Shown here: positions 1-11,198 of the stretch, in pieces | Layout of the letters: each line of letters starts with the position of its first letter | Position numbering within the stretch: the stretch's first letter is position 1 | Assembly: GCA_019188255.1 (NCBI GenBank) | Contig: JAETXT010000008.1 | Location: 3,038,001 to 3,102,000, forward strand | Reading direction: 5' to 3' | DNA length: 64,000 bases | From: Verticillium longisporum | Lineage: Eukaryota; Ascomycota; Sordariomycetes; Glomerellales; Plectosphaerellaceae | Made by a program: the position numbers and the translations under genes | Notes under the pieces: model-generated | Databases searched by the model: none | Seen by the model: the letters and a program-made list of their open reading frames with translations, nothing else | Told to the model about the DNA's origin: nothing

Positions 1-1672
1 ACTTCAGTCCTCGAGCAAAATCTTATCTGACACGGCAATGCAGAGCTTCTGGGTGGGCTGGACCAATATTGTTGGCTGGCTGATTGTCGTGACGGTTCAA
101 GGGTTCTTTGCAGGTACGTTAAACTGAAAAAGCCAGACAGCCCCAAGAGAGAGCCGCTGACATCCCATGTAGCACTCTTCATATGTGCTGCCTCTGTTGT
201 GGCTTCGGACGGGAGGTTCGTTGTAACACAGTGGAACACATACCTGATATTCCTGGCCATCCTGACATTTGCCACGGCGGGCAACATCTGGGGTAACAAG
301 ATCCTCGGTAAATGGAACGACCTCGCCCGTAAGTCTCTCTGTCCTCTCTGTCCGTGATGCCGCAGGGCTAAAGTACGCAGTCGCCTGGTCCATCCTCGGC
401 GTTGTCGTTATCAGTATCGTCCTCCTGTCAATGTCCGACAAGTCGAGCGCGGAATACGTCTTTACATCCTTCAACAACGAGTCTGGGTGGTCTGACGGCA
501 TGTCTTGGATTCTTGGGCTGCTCCAATCTGCTCTCTCTCTCATTGGTTTCGACGTGGTTCTGCACATGACAGAGGAGATGCCGAACCCCTCGCGCGATGC
601 TCCGCGGGCCATGGTGTACGCCATTGCTGTCGGAGGCGTAACGTAAGTCCAAGTGTCGCTGAATACCCGCCAGCATTGCCTCAAGATATGACGCGAGACT
701 AATTGTTGAATCACAGAGGTCTGGCATTCATCCTTGTGATGCTCTTCTGTCTCACCGATCCGGCCACTGTCCTTGCCTCGCCAACAGGCATGCCCATTGT
801 CGAGCTCATCCTGCAGGCCACAAAGAGTCGCGCCGGCACATGCGTGTTGACTCTCATGCTGGGAGTATGCTTCATCAATGGCTGCAACGCATCCGTCACC
901 AGCGCCAGCCGCTTGCTCTTTGCCATGGCGCGAGACAAGGGTATTGTCTTCCCGAACTACTTCTCCCACATTACGCCTGGCCTCAACGTCCCTGTGCGGA
1001 CGATCCTGCTGTGCTTCGGTTTTAATGTGCTGTTCGGCCTGCTTTACCTCGGCCCTAGCGTTGCGTTTGGTGCCTACATCGCGTCGTGCACTATCTTCCT
1101 CAACGTCTCGTATGCGTTCCCCATCATCACGCTCTTGGTCAGGGGGCGCAGCGTTTTGGCCGAACATCAGCAGCACGATACACCGTTCCAGCTTGGTTCA
1201 TGGGGCCATGCCATTAACTGGGTGGCGGCGCTCTTTGTTGTTGTGACCTCTGTGGTGAGTTCCCCTTTTGCTCCCTCGACATCAACTGTAGCTAACCGAT
1301 GACTCGCAGTTCTTTTGTTTCCCTGCCTCTCTGCCCGTAACAAGCGATACGATGAGTAAGTCTGGTCGAAAGCTTGGTGCACGATATGCGAGGTGAAGAG
1401 CGCTAACGCGTGACGTAGACTATGTGTCAGTCGTGATCGCCATCTTCGTCGTCGTCAGTGCGGTGAACTGGTGGGTGTATGGACATCGGTTCGAGGGACC
1501 TGTAAGCTTGTTGATTTTCTCACAATGACATCCCGATACTGATAAAGGTGCTCTCTTGCAGAAATTCGAGGTCATCATGGGCCAGCACGGAGATGGGCCA
1601 CTCAGCAAGGCGGATTCTGAACCAGGGTTGGAGACGATTGAGGCCAAGAGGTCGCATGCCGAGGTGGTTTGA
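1..1672 (+). CDS. APC-superfamily choline/amino-acid permease, 3' part (cut by window start)
   Basis: Plasma-membrane permease of the fungal choline/GABA-type amino-acid transporter group; only the C-terminal part lies here. The reading frame enters at base 2 and continues across six introns that I place at 114-172, 329-380, 643-716, 1255-1309, 1356-1418 and 1502-1561. Joined exons give a run of hydrophobic segments with family-like stretches such as GNIWGNKIL, HMTEEMPNPSRDAPRAM and TSASRLLFAMARDKG, the last being typical of the cytosolic loop of this group. The second intron could instead end at 365, which makes a 37-base intron; the 380 acceptor gives a better match to the family (NDLALAWSILG). 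The stop is at 1670-1672 after a short hydrophilic tail. The substrate (choline, GABA or another amine) cannot be told from sequence. Family call is firm, substrate is not. Confidence 0.88.
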
Positions 1673-2560
1673 GGGGTTAGGGACGAGGCGTTCTCTAATG
1701 CTGTGATGGGAGTTCAGTTTCGGTAGTGTAAAATGTTCTCATTTATGATGTATATGGGATAATCAAGATGAGGGGCAAATACGTTTCAAGCTCGAAGCCT
1801 GTAGGGACGTGATTCTCGTGAGCAATTGTGTCTGGTTGACATTTGACGTCCGAAGTCAAAGGTCAGGTGTTTCTTTCTCTGAGGGACAGACCAAAGGACA
1901 GACCAAAGAGGAAGTTGGTGCAAACTCGGGGAAGGACAGATCCGGCCCCCTTCCCGTGAGTGAAGGGCCGAGACGAAGAGAGGAAGAGGCGAGGTCCGTT
2001 CGGGGAAGGCAGAATCAACGCGACTGCTTGCCCTGCATTTGCATGATGTGTCCATCCCGTTCAAGGTATCGGTACTTCAGCGACCTGCCGGTGGGCACCA
2101 GATGGGGCAGGTTGATCGGCCGCTATGACTAAGGGGCATGTATCGCAACTCCAAGTACCGTGCGGCGCCCAGCAGCTGTCACAAGCTGCCCCTCAACCAA
2201 TCACTTGACCACAATCGCCGCTCTCCGCCAACAGGGCAGGCCAAGGCCAACCTTGGCAAAGGATCTACGCGCAACAGCTTGCGTCTGCAATCTAAAGGGT
2301 ACCTTACCTAACACCTGTGCAACCTGTCGACTTCCCACCATTTCGAGCTTCAACACGCTCTTTCGAACGCCAACCTTGTCCACCTCGAGTCTACCCCCTT
2401 CAACCCACTCGGCGCGCTCAATCGATCTCTTGCGACCTGATCTTTTCGACTGTTGATGAGCGCCATCTCCGCCAAACGGCGCTCCCGTCTGAGCCCTGCT
2501 GCGTCGCCTCCATCCCACCCCATCTGACCATAACTGGCCCATCGCGACAACGCCGCTGCC
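1673..2560. other. intergenic, permease 3' end to exchanger promoter
   Basis: Holds the 3' flank of the permease and the upstream region of the exchanger gene. The stretch 2300-2560 is rich in C and T on the + strand, as is common just ahead of ascomycete start codons. No other gene or repeat is supportable. Confidence 0.5.
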
Positions 2561-4723
2561 ATGCTCCCCTCGTCAGATATCGCGGTCCATGCCGCCGAGG
2601 TTGTGAACCAGATTGCCCGTACGTTTCTTTCTTGTACTAAAAACGCTTCGACTAGAGAGTGACTGACCTTGCGACCAGGCCGTGCGGCAGCTTCTGACGA
2701 AGACTCGGAAGGTACGCGACCAGCCTCCCTCTCTCGTTGCCAACCGATGCGAACAACGACCGACTGACCCGACAACGTAGGCACCGATGGAACACAAAAA
2801 GATCAATTGACAGCATGGGCCCTTTTCATCTCCATATTCCTCCTGATCATCGCCTTTCTTGCCAGTTACTACCTCCACGAGAAAAAGATCGAGGCAGTCC
2901 ACGAAACCGTCATCTCCATCTTTGCCGGCATGACCGTTGGCATCCTCTTGCTCATCGCCTCTGACGACTCAATACGGAAGCTAATCTGGTTCCATCATCA
3001 AATCTTCTTCAATCTATTACTGCCTCCAATCATTCTCGGCGCAGGATACGAACTCCACCAGGCCAACTTCTTCCGCTACATCGGCCCCATCGTCACATTC
3101 GCCTTCGCCGGCACGTTCCTCTCTGCCATGACTATTGGTATTGTGCTCTGGTTCTACGCCGTCAGTGGCATCGAATCTATCAGTCTGGATTTCGTCGATG
3201 CCATCTCGGTCGGCGCGACGTTGTCCGCCACGGATCCTGTCACTATTCTCGCCATCTTCAACACGTACAAGGTCGATCCCAAGCTATACACCATCATCTT
3301 TGGCGAGTCTCTGATGAACGACGCAATTGCCATTGTCATCTTCGAAACGGCGCAAAAGTACAAGGGGAATCGCATACAGTCAGCTCTCTCAGCTTCCTTG
3401 AGGGCTTTGGTATCTTCTTCCTCGTCTTCTTCGGAAGTTTGATAATCGGCGTCCTTGTCGGTGTCGGCACCGCTCTTTTGCTCAAGTTGACTTATATCCG
3501 GCGTTACCCCAACATTGAGAGTTGCCTGATCGTTCTCATCTCCTATGCGACGTATTTCTTCTCGAATGCGACACATTTGTCTGGTGAGCACTTCGCAATG
3601 GGATGCTGATACACTGCATGACTAACGCTGTCTAGGTATCGTGTCTCTTCTGTTTTGCAGCATCACATTGAAACACTATGCCTACTTCAACATGTCTCGC
3701 CGCACCCAGCTTGCCACGAAGTATTTCTTCAAGGTTACAGCGCAGCTGTCAGAAAACTTCATCTTTATCTACCTGGGTCTTTCCCCCTTTACCGACAACA
3801 GGCTGGAATTCCGCCCGCTTCTCGTCATTGTCACTGTGCTGGCTGTCTGCGCCGCTCGCTGGGTGGCTGTCTTCCCCCTCTCGCGCGCCATCAATGCCGT
3901 GATACGGTACAAGGCCCGGCGCCGTGGCGGTGACCTGAGCGACGAGCTGCCGTACAACTACCAGGCTATGCTCTTCTGGGCTGGTCTCCGAGGAGCTGTC
4001 GGTGTCGCCCTCGCTGCCCTACTGACTGGCGCAAACTCCTACGCATTGAAGGGCACTGTTTTGGTGGTTGTCATGCTGACTGTCATCATTTTTGGCGGCA
4101 CTACCGCACGCATGCTCGAGATTCTCGGCATCCAGACCGGCGTTGTCGACGAAATCGACAGCGATGACGAATTCGACATCGAGACCTCTGGTGGCGGCAA
4201 CTACTACAAACGCTCTGGTGGTGGCGGTATCGGTTACATCCCCGGACGCAACGGAAGCCTCTCTCTGCAGAACCTTGGCAACCAAGGCGGTGGCCGTGGC
4301 TCCTACGTCTCCGGTCATCACTCTCCCAACCCTATTCGCCGCACCTCCAGCCTTAGTCGCAAGACGACAGAGGAGCAGGCCGGCCTCCTGGGCCAGACAC
4401 CGCACGACTCGGACCTCGAGAGCGACATTGACATCTCCGACCTGCCGCCACCCGCCCAGCGCGGAGCCTCACGCCAGGCGAGCCCCCTCAACATCCAGTC
4501 TTCCGAGGCCACCTCCTCGTTCCTCCCGCCTGATCCGACTCCGGCGGCAGCGCAGCACCATCATGTCACGGCCGGCTCGGCGATCCGCTCGCTGTTCACC
4601 ACCGAGGACGCCTCACAGCTGTTCCGCCAGCTGGACGAGGACTTTATCAAGCCGACACTACTCCTAGACGGAGGCCACGGCGGCAGGTCAGGAGGTCATA
4701 ACGGTGGCCCGTCGGGCGTGTGA
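2561..4723 (+). CDS. NHX1: endosomal/vacuolar Na+/H+ exchanger (NHX1-like), one apparent frameshift
   Basis: Organellar cation/proton antiporter that exchanges lumenal H+ for cytosolic Na+/K+ in late endosomes and vacuole. Exons 2561-2618, 2679-2711, 2781-3583 and 3636-4723. Membrane segments run from about residue 40 to 440. Family marks include ATDPVTILAIF, FGESLMNDAIAIV, RRYPNIESCL, HYAYFNMSRRTQ and WAGLRGAVGVALA. A Gly/Ser-rich, acidic cytosolic tail of about 200 residues follows. The frame breaks near 3364-3367 (GGGG): the upstream frame would stop at 3442, while the next frame continues exactly with the conserved FLEGFGIFF segment. One extra G restores a 660-residue protein. A 35-base intron at 3358-3392 would also restore the frame, but it is very short and removes family sequence. 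Identification is firm; the frame break is seen, its cause is inferred. Confidence 0.93.
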
Positions 4724-5504
4724 GGGCCATGTTTCGGGGAAAGGGACCATGGGATTTAGCTCCTCTTGTTGCTCCGCATCATGACTATGCGGTTCCGACG
4801 AACAGAGACGCATGTGCAGTCTCTGACGAAGAGGGGTTATTCAGACGAGAACCCAAGCCCTTCCATTTTTCTGTTTGCTGATATGGACGAGCATCATGTG
4901 GCGTACGGCGTTTCTATAGACCTTGACTTCGTGGCAGCGCTGCGGCGCTGCCAGATCTCTCGTACGTGTATGAAATTGATTTTTTTCTTCTTCCATTGCA
5001 TCCTCGACCGTTGTGCGGCAAAGCCGTGCCGCGTTTCTCGCAATGACATGCATGTATCACATGTGAATGAAGCTCACATGCATTGCGCTCTTATTTGTGG
5101 CCACAGTGCACCGTAACTCAGCACATCATTCACATTCAGTCCATCGGAGGGGAAAATTGGCCTGTTTGAGAAAAAAATTGAACACATGCTCGAGGCAGAC
5201 TCTGCATTTGTCCGCCTCGCAACTCGCTCGCTCTTCTTTCTTTCGTCGTCTTCCTCGTCTTCGTTGATTACAAATGTATGTACACCTCCCGGGACCCCTG
5301 GCCACCTATCCCTTTCCCACGCGAGCCGGTGCCAAAAAAGAATTATCTACATGAACGAACCGTGATGCGCCCATCCATGGCTCTCGCCCCTCATCTCCTT
5401 AAGACCAGTCCCTTCACAGAGGTAACCGCAGGGGTGGGAGCTGCTCATCTAGCAACCCAACCGGCCAACCCCGAATTTCATTCAGTGCCAACGAGCAGTC
5501 TCTC
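4724..5504. other. convergent intergenic spacer
   Basis: Lies between the 3' ends of the exchanger (+) and vid21 (-) and should contain both polyadenylation regions. No conserved coding, RNA gene or clear repeat was seen. Confidence 0.5.
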
Positions 5505-7913
5505 CTATGAAGCTCCCGAAGGTGTCGCACTTCCACTGGCTTGCCTCTGTGGCGGCGGCGGTGGCAGCTGCGGGGTGCCTTGCTTCTGAGCTTGAGCCTG
5601 AACCTGAGCCTGAGCCTGAACCTGAGCCTGAGCCTGGGCCTGAGCCTGGGCCTGGGCCTGAGCCTGAGCCTGAGCCTGGGCCGGAGCCTGAGTCTGATTC
5701 TGTGCTTGAGGCTGACTTTGAGTCTGGGCCTGACCTTGGGCCTGCGCTGGGGTTTGAGCTGGCGTCTGGACTGCAACTGGGTTCGGAGCCTGGGCTTGCG
5801 CCTGGGTCTGTGCCTGAGCCTGTGCTGGAATTTGAGCCTGCGCTTGCGCCTGGAACTTGGCCTGGGCCTGGGCTTGAGGTTGGGCTGAAGCCTGTACCTG
5901 ATGAGCCTGTGCCTGAGCCTGAGTCTGAGCCTGAGTCTGAGCCTGAACTTGAGCCTGAGCTTGAGCTTGAGCTTGAGCTTGAGCTTGAGCTTGCGTCGAG
6001 GCCTGTGATTGAGACTGTGGCTGAACTTGTGGCTTGACTTGTGGCTGCTGCTGGAGCTGCTGCTGAGGCTGCTGTTTTTGCTGAAGGGCCTGTTTCTGCT
6101 GAGGCTGCCTTTGTTGTTGAAGCTGTTGCTGTTGCGGCTTCTGCTGCAGATGTTGTTGCTGGGGCTTCTGCTGTGGAGGCTGCTGTTGGGCCTGAGGCTG
6201 AGGCTGAGGCTGGAGCTGCTGTTGCTGAGGTTGCGGTGTCGGGGAGGACTGCTGCGGCGTTGACCGTTGTTGAGCATGTTGATGAGCCTGCTGCTGCTGG
6301 TGTTGATGTTGAACCTGGTGCTGCTGCGGGTGCTGGTGCTGAGGTGTTTGTTGCATCGGCTGAGGCGAACGGTGCTGTTGTTGCTGCTGCTGCTGAACAT
6401 GGTGTTGCTGCTGTGCTTGATGATGCTGTCCACCCTGGCCGGAGGCGTGCGCAGCCTGCTGCTGCTGTTGCTGCCTCAGAAGCGCCGCATACTGGTGGGG
6501 GCTGGGCGTCGCCGTGATTCCGTTCGCCATACCTGGAGACACTCCGCCCCCGCCTCCACCAGCTGCCGCGTTCATGGCGGACTGTGACATGTTGGCAGCG
6601 CTTTGCCGGTGCATCATGACCCTAGTGAGGTGCTCCCTAGCCATCCTGTGTGCCTGTTCCGGCGTCAACATAGGGTTTTTGGCCTTATATTGCATCTCCA
6701 GCGCTTGGATGTGGGCATTGATGTTGGACTGTGGCAATGCATCCGGAGCGCGAGGCGAGCCGGAGGGGCCATTTGGCATGTGCAACCCACTTGCAGGTGG
6801 TGTTGAGACGTTACCGTTGGCAGCGTTCATGGTTGCCATCATGGCTTGCGTTTGCGCATTCGCCATGAAGTTTTGCTGGTTGACGACTCCATTGGCAACA
6901 TTGCCGTTAACACCGTTCATGCCGTTGACACCATTGACACCATTAACACCGTTGCCATTGATATGAACTCCGTTGGCGGTGCGTATGTTAGCCATGTTCG
7001 GAGGCGAGTGGGACGGCTGAGATCCAGGGGTGCCCTGATGCATCTGTTGGCCGGGTTGCTGTTGACTCTGTTGCTGCATCTGAACAGCATGGCGCTGCTG
7101 CTCAGAGATACGACGTGCCTGCATCATGACCTCGGTTTGTTGGTTCTGCATCGGCTGCATCCTATGCTGTTGCTGTGCTTGCAAGGCAGCAGCTTGCATC
7201 TGAGCGGGTGTTGCTCCATTCATCTGCATGGGAGGTACCAGGTTGCCCATTTGCGGCGCACCGGCATGCGCCATACCGGCCTGCTGCGCGGGCATCGGAA
7301 CACGACCTCGGACTTGTCCGGCGGCGGCGGCGGCGGCGGCGGCAGCAGCGAGCTGGTTTGGACCATTCGCTCGAGGCATGTTGAGCTGTGCAGTACCGTT
7401 CGGAGCCTGCTGGCCGGCACCAGGCGTGGTGGGAACTTGGCCATTTTGACCTTGTGCACGTGCTTGTGCCGCGACCTGTGCCAGTCGTCAGTAACGCCGT
7501 TGCGTGGTCAAGGATATCCGGAAGAACGTACCTTGCGCTGAGCCTCTTGTCGCTGGTGGTATAAAGCCACCTTCTCAGCAAGTGCCTGATCGCGCTCCCA
7601 TCTCATGATGCTATAGTCCCTAGGCGTCTTCGTTGGGCCCCTAGGCTGCACGGCCTCGTTCGCCTTCCGCATGGCCGCTGTCTGGGAAGCCTGTTGTTGC
7701 TTCTGGGCGGCGGCTTCTCGCTTCTTGGCCAGCTTCCTCATCGCGTCGATGAGCGTGAGGTGCTTCTGCTGTCGGCGTCTTTCAACCCTAATCGGAGTGC
7801 TGCTTGGTCGTCTTCGGGGAACCGGGGTGGTGGGCGTGTTGTTAGGGCCACCCGCTGCTTGCTGCTGCGCCGACTGTTGCGCCGGTTGCTGCTGCTGCTG
7901 CTGCTGCTGTTGC

Positions 7914-7976
<63 letters not shown>

Positions 7977-10900
7977 GCAAGCTGGTTGTGCTGCATGATG
8001 ACACGCTGAGCAGCGTCAATTCTGTTCTGGTACGACTTGAAGTACTGGGTCTTCTGCATGTCCGACGGCAGACCTTCCAGATTGATCCAGCGTTCAAAGC
8101 ACTCCCAAGGCGTTCGCCTTTCAGCTCCTGGTGCATACAAGCATCGAGGGGCCAGGATGCTCGAGATGAAGGACCAATTGTATGAGTATTGTCGAACCAG
8201 ATCGCGCAGCTCCTCATCCTCTGCCGGGGTCCACTGCGAGGCATGCCGACTCTCGTAGAAGGACTGCATTGGCATGTTGTATTCTGCCGGCGGTCGGAAT
8301 TGATGGCTGGCGTGAAGCCGATCCCTGATTGATTTCAGGTCAGGGTTAAAGAGCGCAACATCAGCGCTTTCGGGAGCAACATTAGTTCCTTTGAAGCGTT
8401 CTTCGCCGAATATAACACGGTCCTCGTCATCTTCTTCCTCTTCCTCGTACTCGTAGCGACCTCGCTTACGTGGCGGTCCCTCGGACAGAAGCTTCATCTG
8501 GCCTTCAACATACTTGTTGAGTGGCAGTGCAGGTCGCTTCCAGTGCGCATCCGGGTCGAACTCGGGTCCGGAGAAGTCAAAAGTAGGTACCTTAAGTGGA
8601 GCACCATACATCGGAAGCTCATCCAGCAACAAATTGGCCGTTGGTGAACTCCGCATGGCGAAGACGACGTCGTCCTCTTGCAAAGCAAAAATCGCCGAGG
8701 GAGCAACCGTTTCAAGAATGTCATGGTGAACTTCCTCAAGATGTTCTGGAGTGTCCACGTCGCCTGCGATCAGATCAAGAGTGCTGGATCTCGCGGCATC
8801 CTGTTCCGATTGGGTCATCAAAACGTCGCCATCGGATGCTTGGGTCTTTGGTGGTATCACGGCATTGATCTGCAGTGCTTTGCGATCTTCCTCGCCTGAG
8901 TGAACCCAGAGAGCACAGGCGTTTGCGAGGTTGCGAGCACATGCCGTCTTCCATTTTCGTTCTTCACGGAAATCCGTCCGCATCCACTTCGCTTCTCCGA
9001 GAAGCACGTCCCAGTGAGATTCCTGCCTGGCTGGCTCAGGACACCGCTTCGGCTGTCGGAGGAGCCATTTGTCCTGCTGCTGAAGGTTGTATACCCGTCT
9101 CAACACGCGACAAGCCTGGTTGTCCAACAGTGCGATGTTCGCATCTGAGGTCGAAACTGTCTTGTGCGCTTGGTTCAGTACCACTTCGATGGGCTTCATC
9201 CACTTGCTGGATTGGCTGAAGCCTTGGACAAAGAGCGGAGTGAAATAGTCGTCCGTGGGCAGATAGGATTCAGTCTTCGGATCCCTGTTTAGAGCATTCT
9301 TGTCGGACGATGATCGCTTGTGAGACTTGCCAAATACAACAGCCGAAATCTGGTTCTTCGGCTTCTGCTTTCGTCGATACAAGCCCGACCTGGACCGGGA
9401 TGCTGGTGACTGAGGCGTGGAAGTGACGGGGGTTAATTGAGCACGCGGTACATCAACACTGACAGAGTCTTCCTTGGCTGGCGCAGCCCGCGTCTCGCCT
9501 AGAATCTCAGAGACAGACTTTTGTCGGATGGCTCCGGTGCTAACTCGTGTGACTGCACGCTCAGGTGCGTGAGCTACATCAGCCGGCATTTGGTGGGAAG
9601 AAGAAATCGCATCGGCGGAATTTGCTGTGGGCGGCACTGTCGGCTGGGACGTCAGCTTGACGGCTTCCGTTTTCTTCTGAGGAGGGGCTGCCGTCGGCGG
9701 GTCAACGTCCATACGATCGGCGGAAGCTGAATCCTGGCTGTCGGGAATTTCTGCCGGAGAAGCTGCAGCCAAAGCCGAGGGTTGAGAGCTTGCGGTGGTC
9801 TTGACATTTGGTGAGGTCGATGGCGAGATAAGCTTTTCTGTAGCCGAAGGTTGGTTGGACCTCGATGGTTCTTGTTTGACCTCGACAGGCTGTGGTACTG
9901 GCACAGAAATCTGGGGCCGTGCCAATGCAGATTGAGCCGCCGCCCTTTTCGAAGCGACACTCAGGGATTCTTGGATCAGTTGAGCCTCGGGGCCGTCCAA
10001 TACTCGGGCCTCGGTCGAGTCGCCCTCGTTAGAAGCCATAACCTCCGATTCCAGAGCCAATTTCTTCGCAGGCGGTTCCGCCTGTGCTGTGTGGCTTTGG
10101 CCATCGTTGCGTTCGGCAAGTCGTGCTGGCTCGTGCTCCGGACTCGTTTCTGTCGATACATCTCCAACAACGGGTGTAGCAGCGGTGTGCGCAGTCGATC
10201 CGGGGGAGGACAGAATGTCGGCAGGACGCGACGCTTCCTGGACCTGCTTTGACCGAGTGACTCCATTCTCGATCCTTGCATCGTGGAACTTTTCGGCTGG
10301 CGACACGGCCGAAGACGGGAATGGACGTGTCATAAGCTTCGGCTCGGCATCCTTCAGTTCACTTTCTTGTGGTGTGCTTTCCGTCGCGCCTGTGCGTATG
10401 CTGGTCTCGCCAGGTTGCTTGGTGTACCTGGAGACATGACCATTCGGCCCAACATGTCCATTGGAAGGCGTGTGGATAGAGGTAGGCGGGACAATCCTCT
10501 GCGCAGATGTTTTTGGAGGAGCTGGAGAGATCGACTGAGGGTGTATGGGTTTCGGCGGTAGAGATAGGTCTAATGGCTTCTGCGGCGGTCTAGTTGGCTG
10601 CACCGAGATGTCGTGGCCCGGGGTAGGTGTCTGCGGCTTAGGTTTAGGGGTCGTCGTTGCGTGCTGGGTGTGTTTGTTGTCGAGAGTCGGAGGTTGTAAG
10701 GGGTTAGGAGAGGGTGTAGGCTGCGCAAAGAGGTCAGACCTCTCTAAAGAGTGCCTAAAGGCATCATATCGCAGTGGTGGGCGCGCAGGGATGCTGCGCT
10801 CATCGAGGACGCCCCTAAAAGCATGTTAGTCGGATGAGGGCGAGCGGCTCGTGCGAAACATGCGAGCGGGAGCGAATATCGATTGCGCGGCAGGGTGCAA

Positions 10901-11198
10901 CGTACTTGAAGATGTCGCTGCTCTGCAGAAAGTGCAGTTCGGCGGGCAGGGCGGGCGTCGCGTCGGGGGTCGCGAAGTCGTTGGTGGATATACCATCGTG
11001 GGTTGTCGCGACTGCGTACAGCTGGCGAAGCTTGCGCTTCCGCGACGTCACGATTGAACTACGCATCGTTAACAGGCCATCCATGGTATCGCTGGCATCG
11101 GAAAGAGTAGGGCTATCGAACGCAAGGCAGACGCACCTGAATTCATCGCGTTTGGATCGCAAAAGCCTGGCGCGGTCGGCAGGCCCGACCTCAGTCAT
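5505..11198 (-). CDS. vid21: Vid21/Eaf1, HSA- and SANT-domain subunit of the NuA4 histone acetyltransferase
   Basis: Scaffold subunit of nuclear NuA4, which acetylates histones H4/H2A. Four exons on the minus strand: 11198-11137, 11058-10906, 10814-7532 and 7475-5505, giving 1822 residues with no frame break. The start [20 protein letters not shown] followed by [15 protein letters not shown] is the usual Vid21 N terminus. An HSA domain ([13 protein letters not shown]) lies near residues 650-715 and binds actin-related proteins in this family. A SANT/Myb domain ([13 protein letters not shown] ... [10 protein letters not shown]) lies near 927-985. An acidic patch ([12 protein letters not shown]) precedes it. 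Next come 30 consecutive Gln near 1018-1048 and a C-terminal third rich in Gln, with alternating Gln-Ala from about 1658 to 1794. The start is chosen because the frame upstream has no better ATG and the N terminus matches the family. Very confident on identity, slightly less on intron 3. Confidence 0.93.
5585..6005 (-). repeat. degenerate hexamer repeat coding (Gln-Ala)n in vid21
   Basis: The + strand reads as a degenerate GCCTGA/GCTTGA hexamer array; the coding strand gives alternating Gln and Ala with interspersed Val, Pro, Thr and Lys. The array also opens a long + strand frame rich in Glu-Pro, which is a by-product of the repeat and not a gene. Confidence 0.85.
7886..7975 (-). repeat. CAG/CAA tract coding 30 glutamines in vid21
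   Basis: Ninety bases of almost pure CTG on the + strand (CAG on the coding strand, with a few CAA) encode 30 consecutive Gln just after the SANT domain. Such a microsatellite is expected to vary in length between strains. Confidence 0.95.

Noticed and set aside
329..365. 37-base intron in the permease gene
   Set aside because: An acceptor at 380 gives a 52-base intron and a protein that fits the family better.
5507..6037. Long + strand frame rich in Glu-Pro opposite vid21
   Set aside because: It is the reverse reading of the hexamer repeat coding Gln-Ala; the minus strand has the conserved Vid21 domains and introns.
7886..7975. CTG array as a CRISPR-like or regulatory repeat
   Set aside because: It is an in-frame glutamine tract inside the vid21 coding region; there are no spacers.
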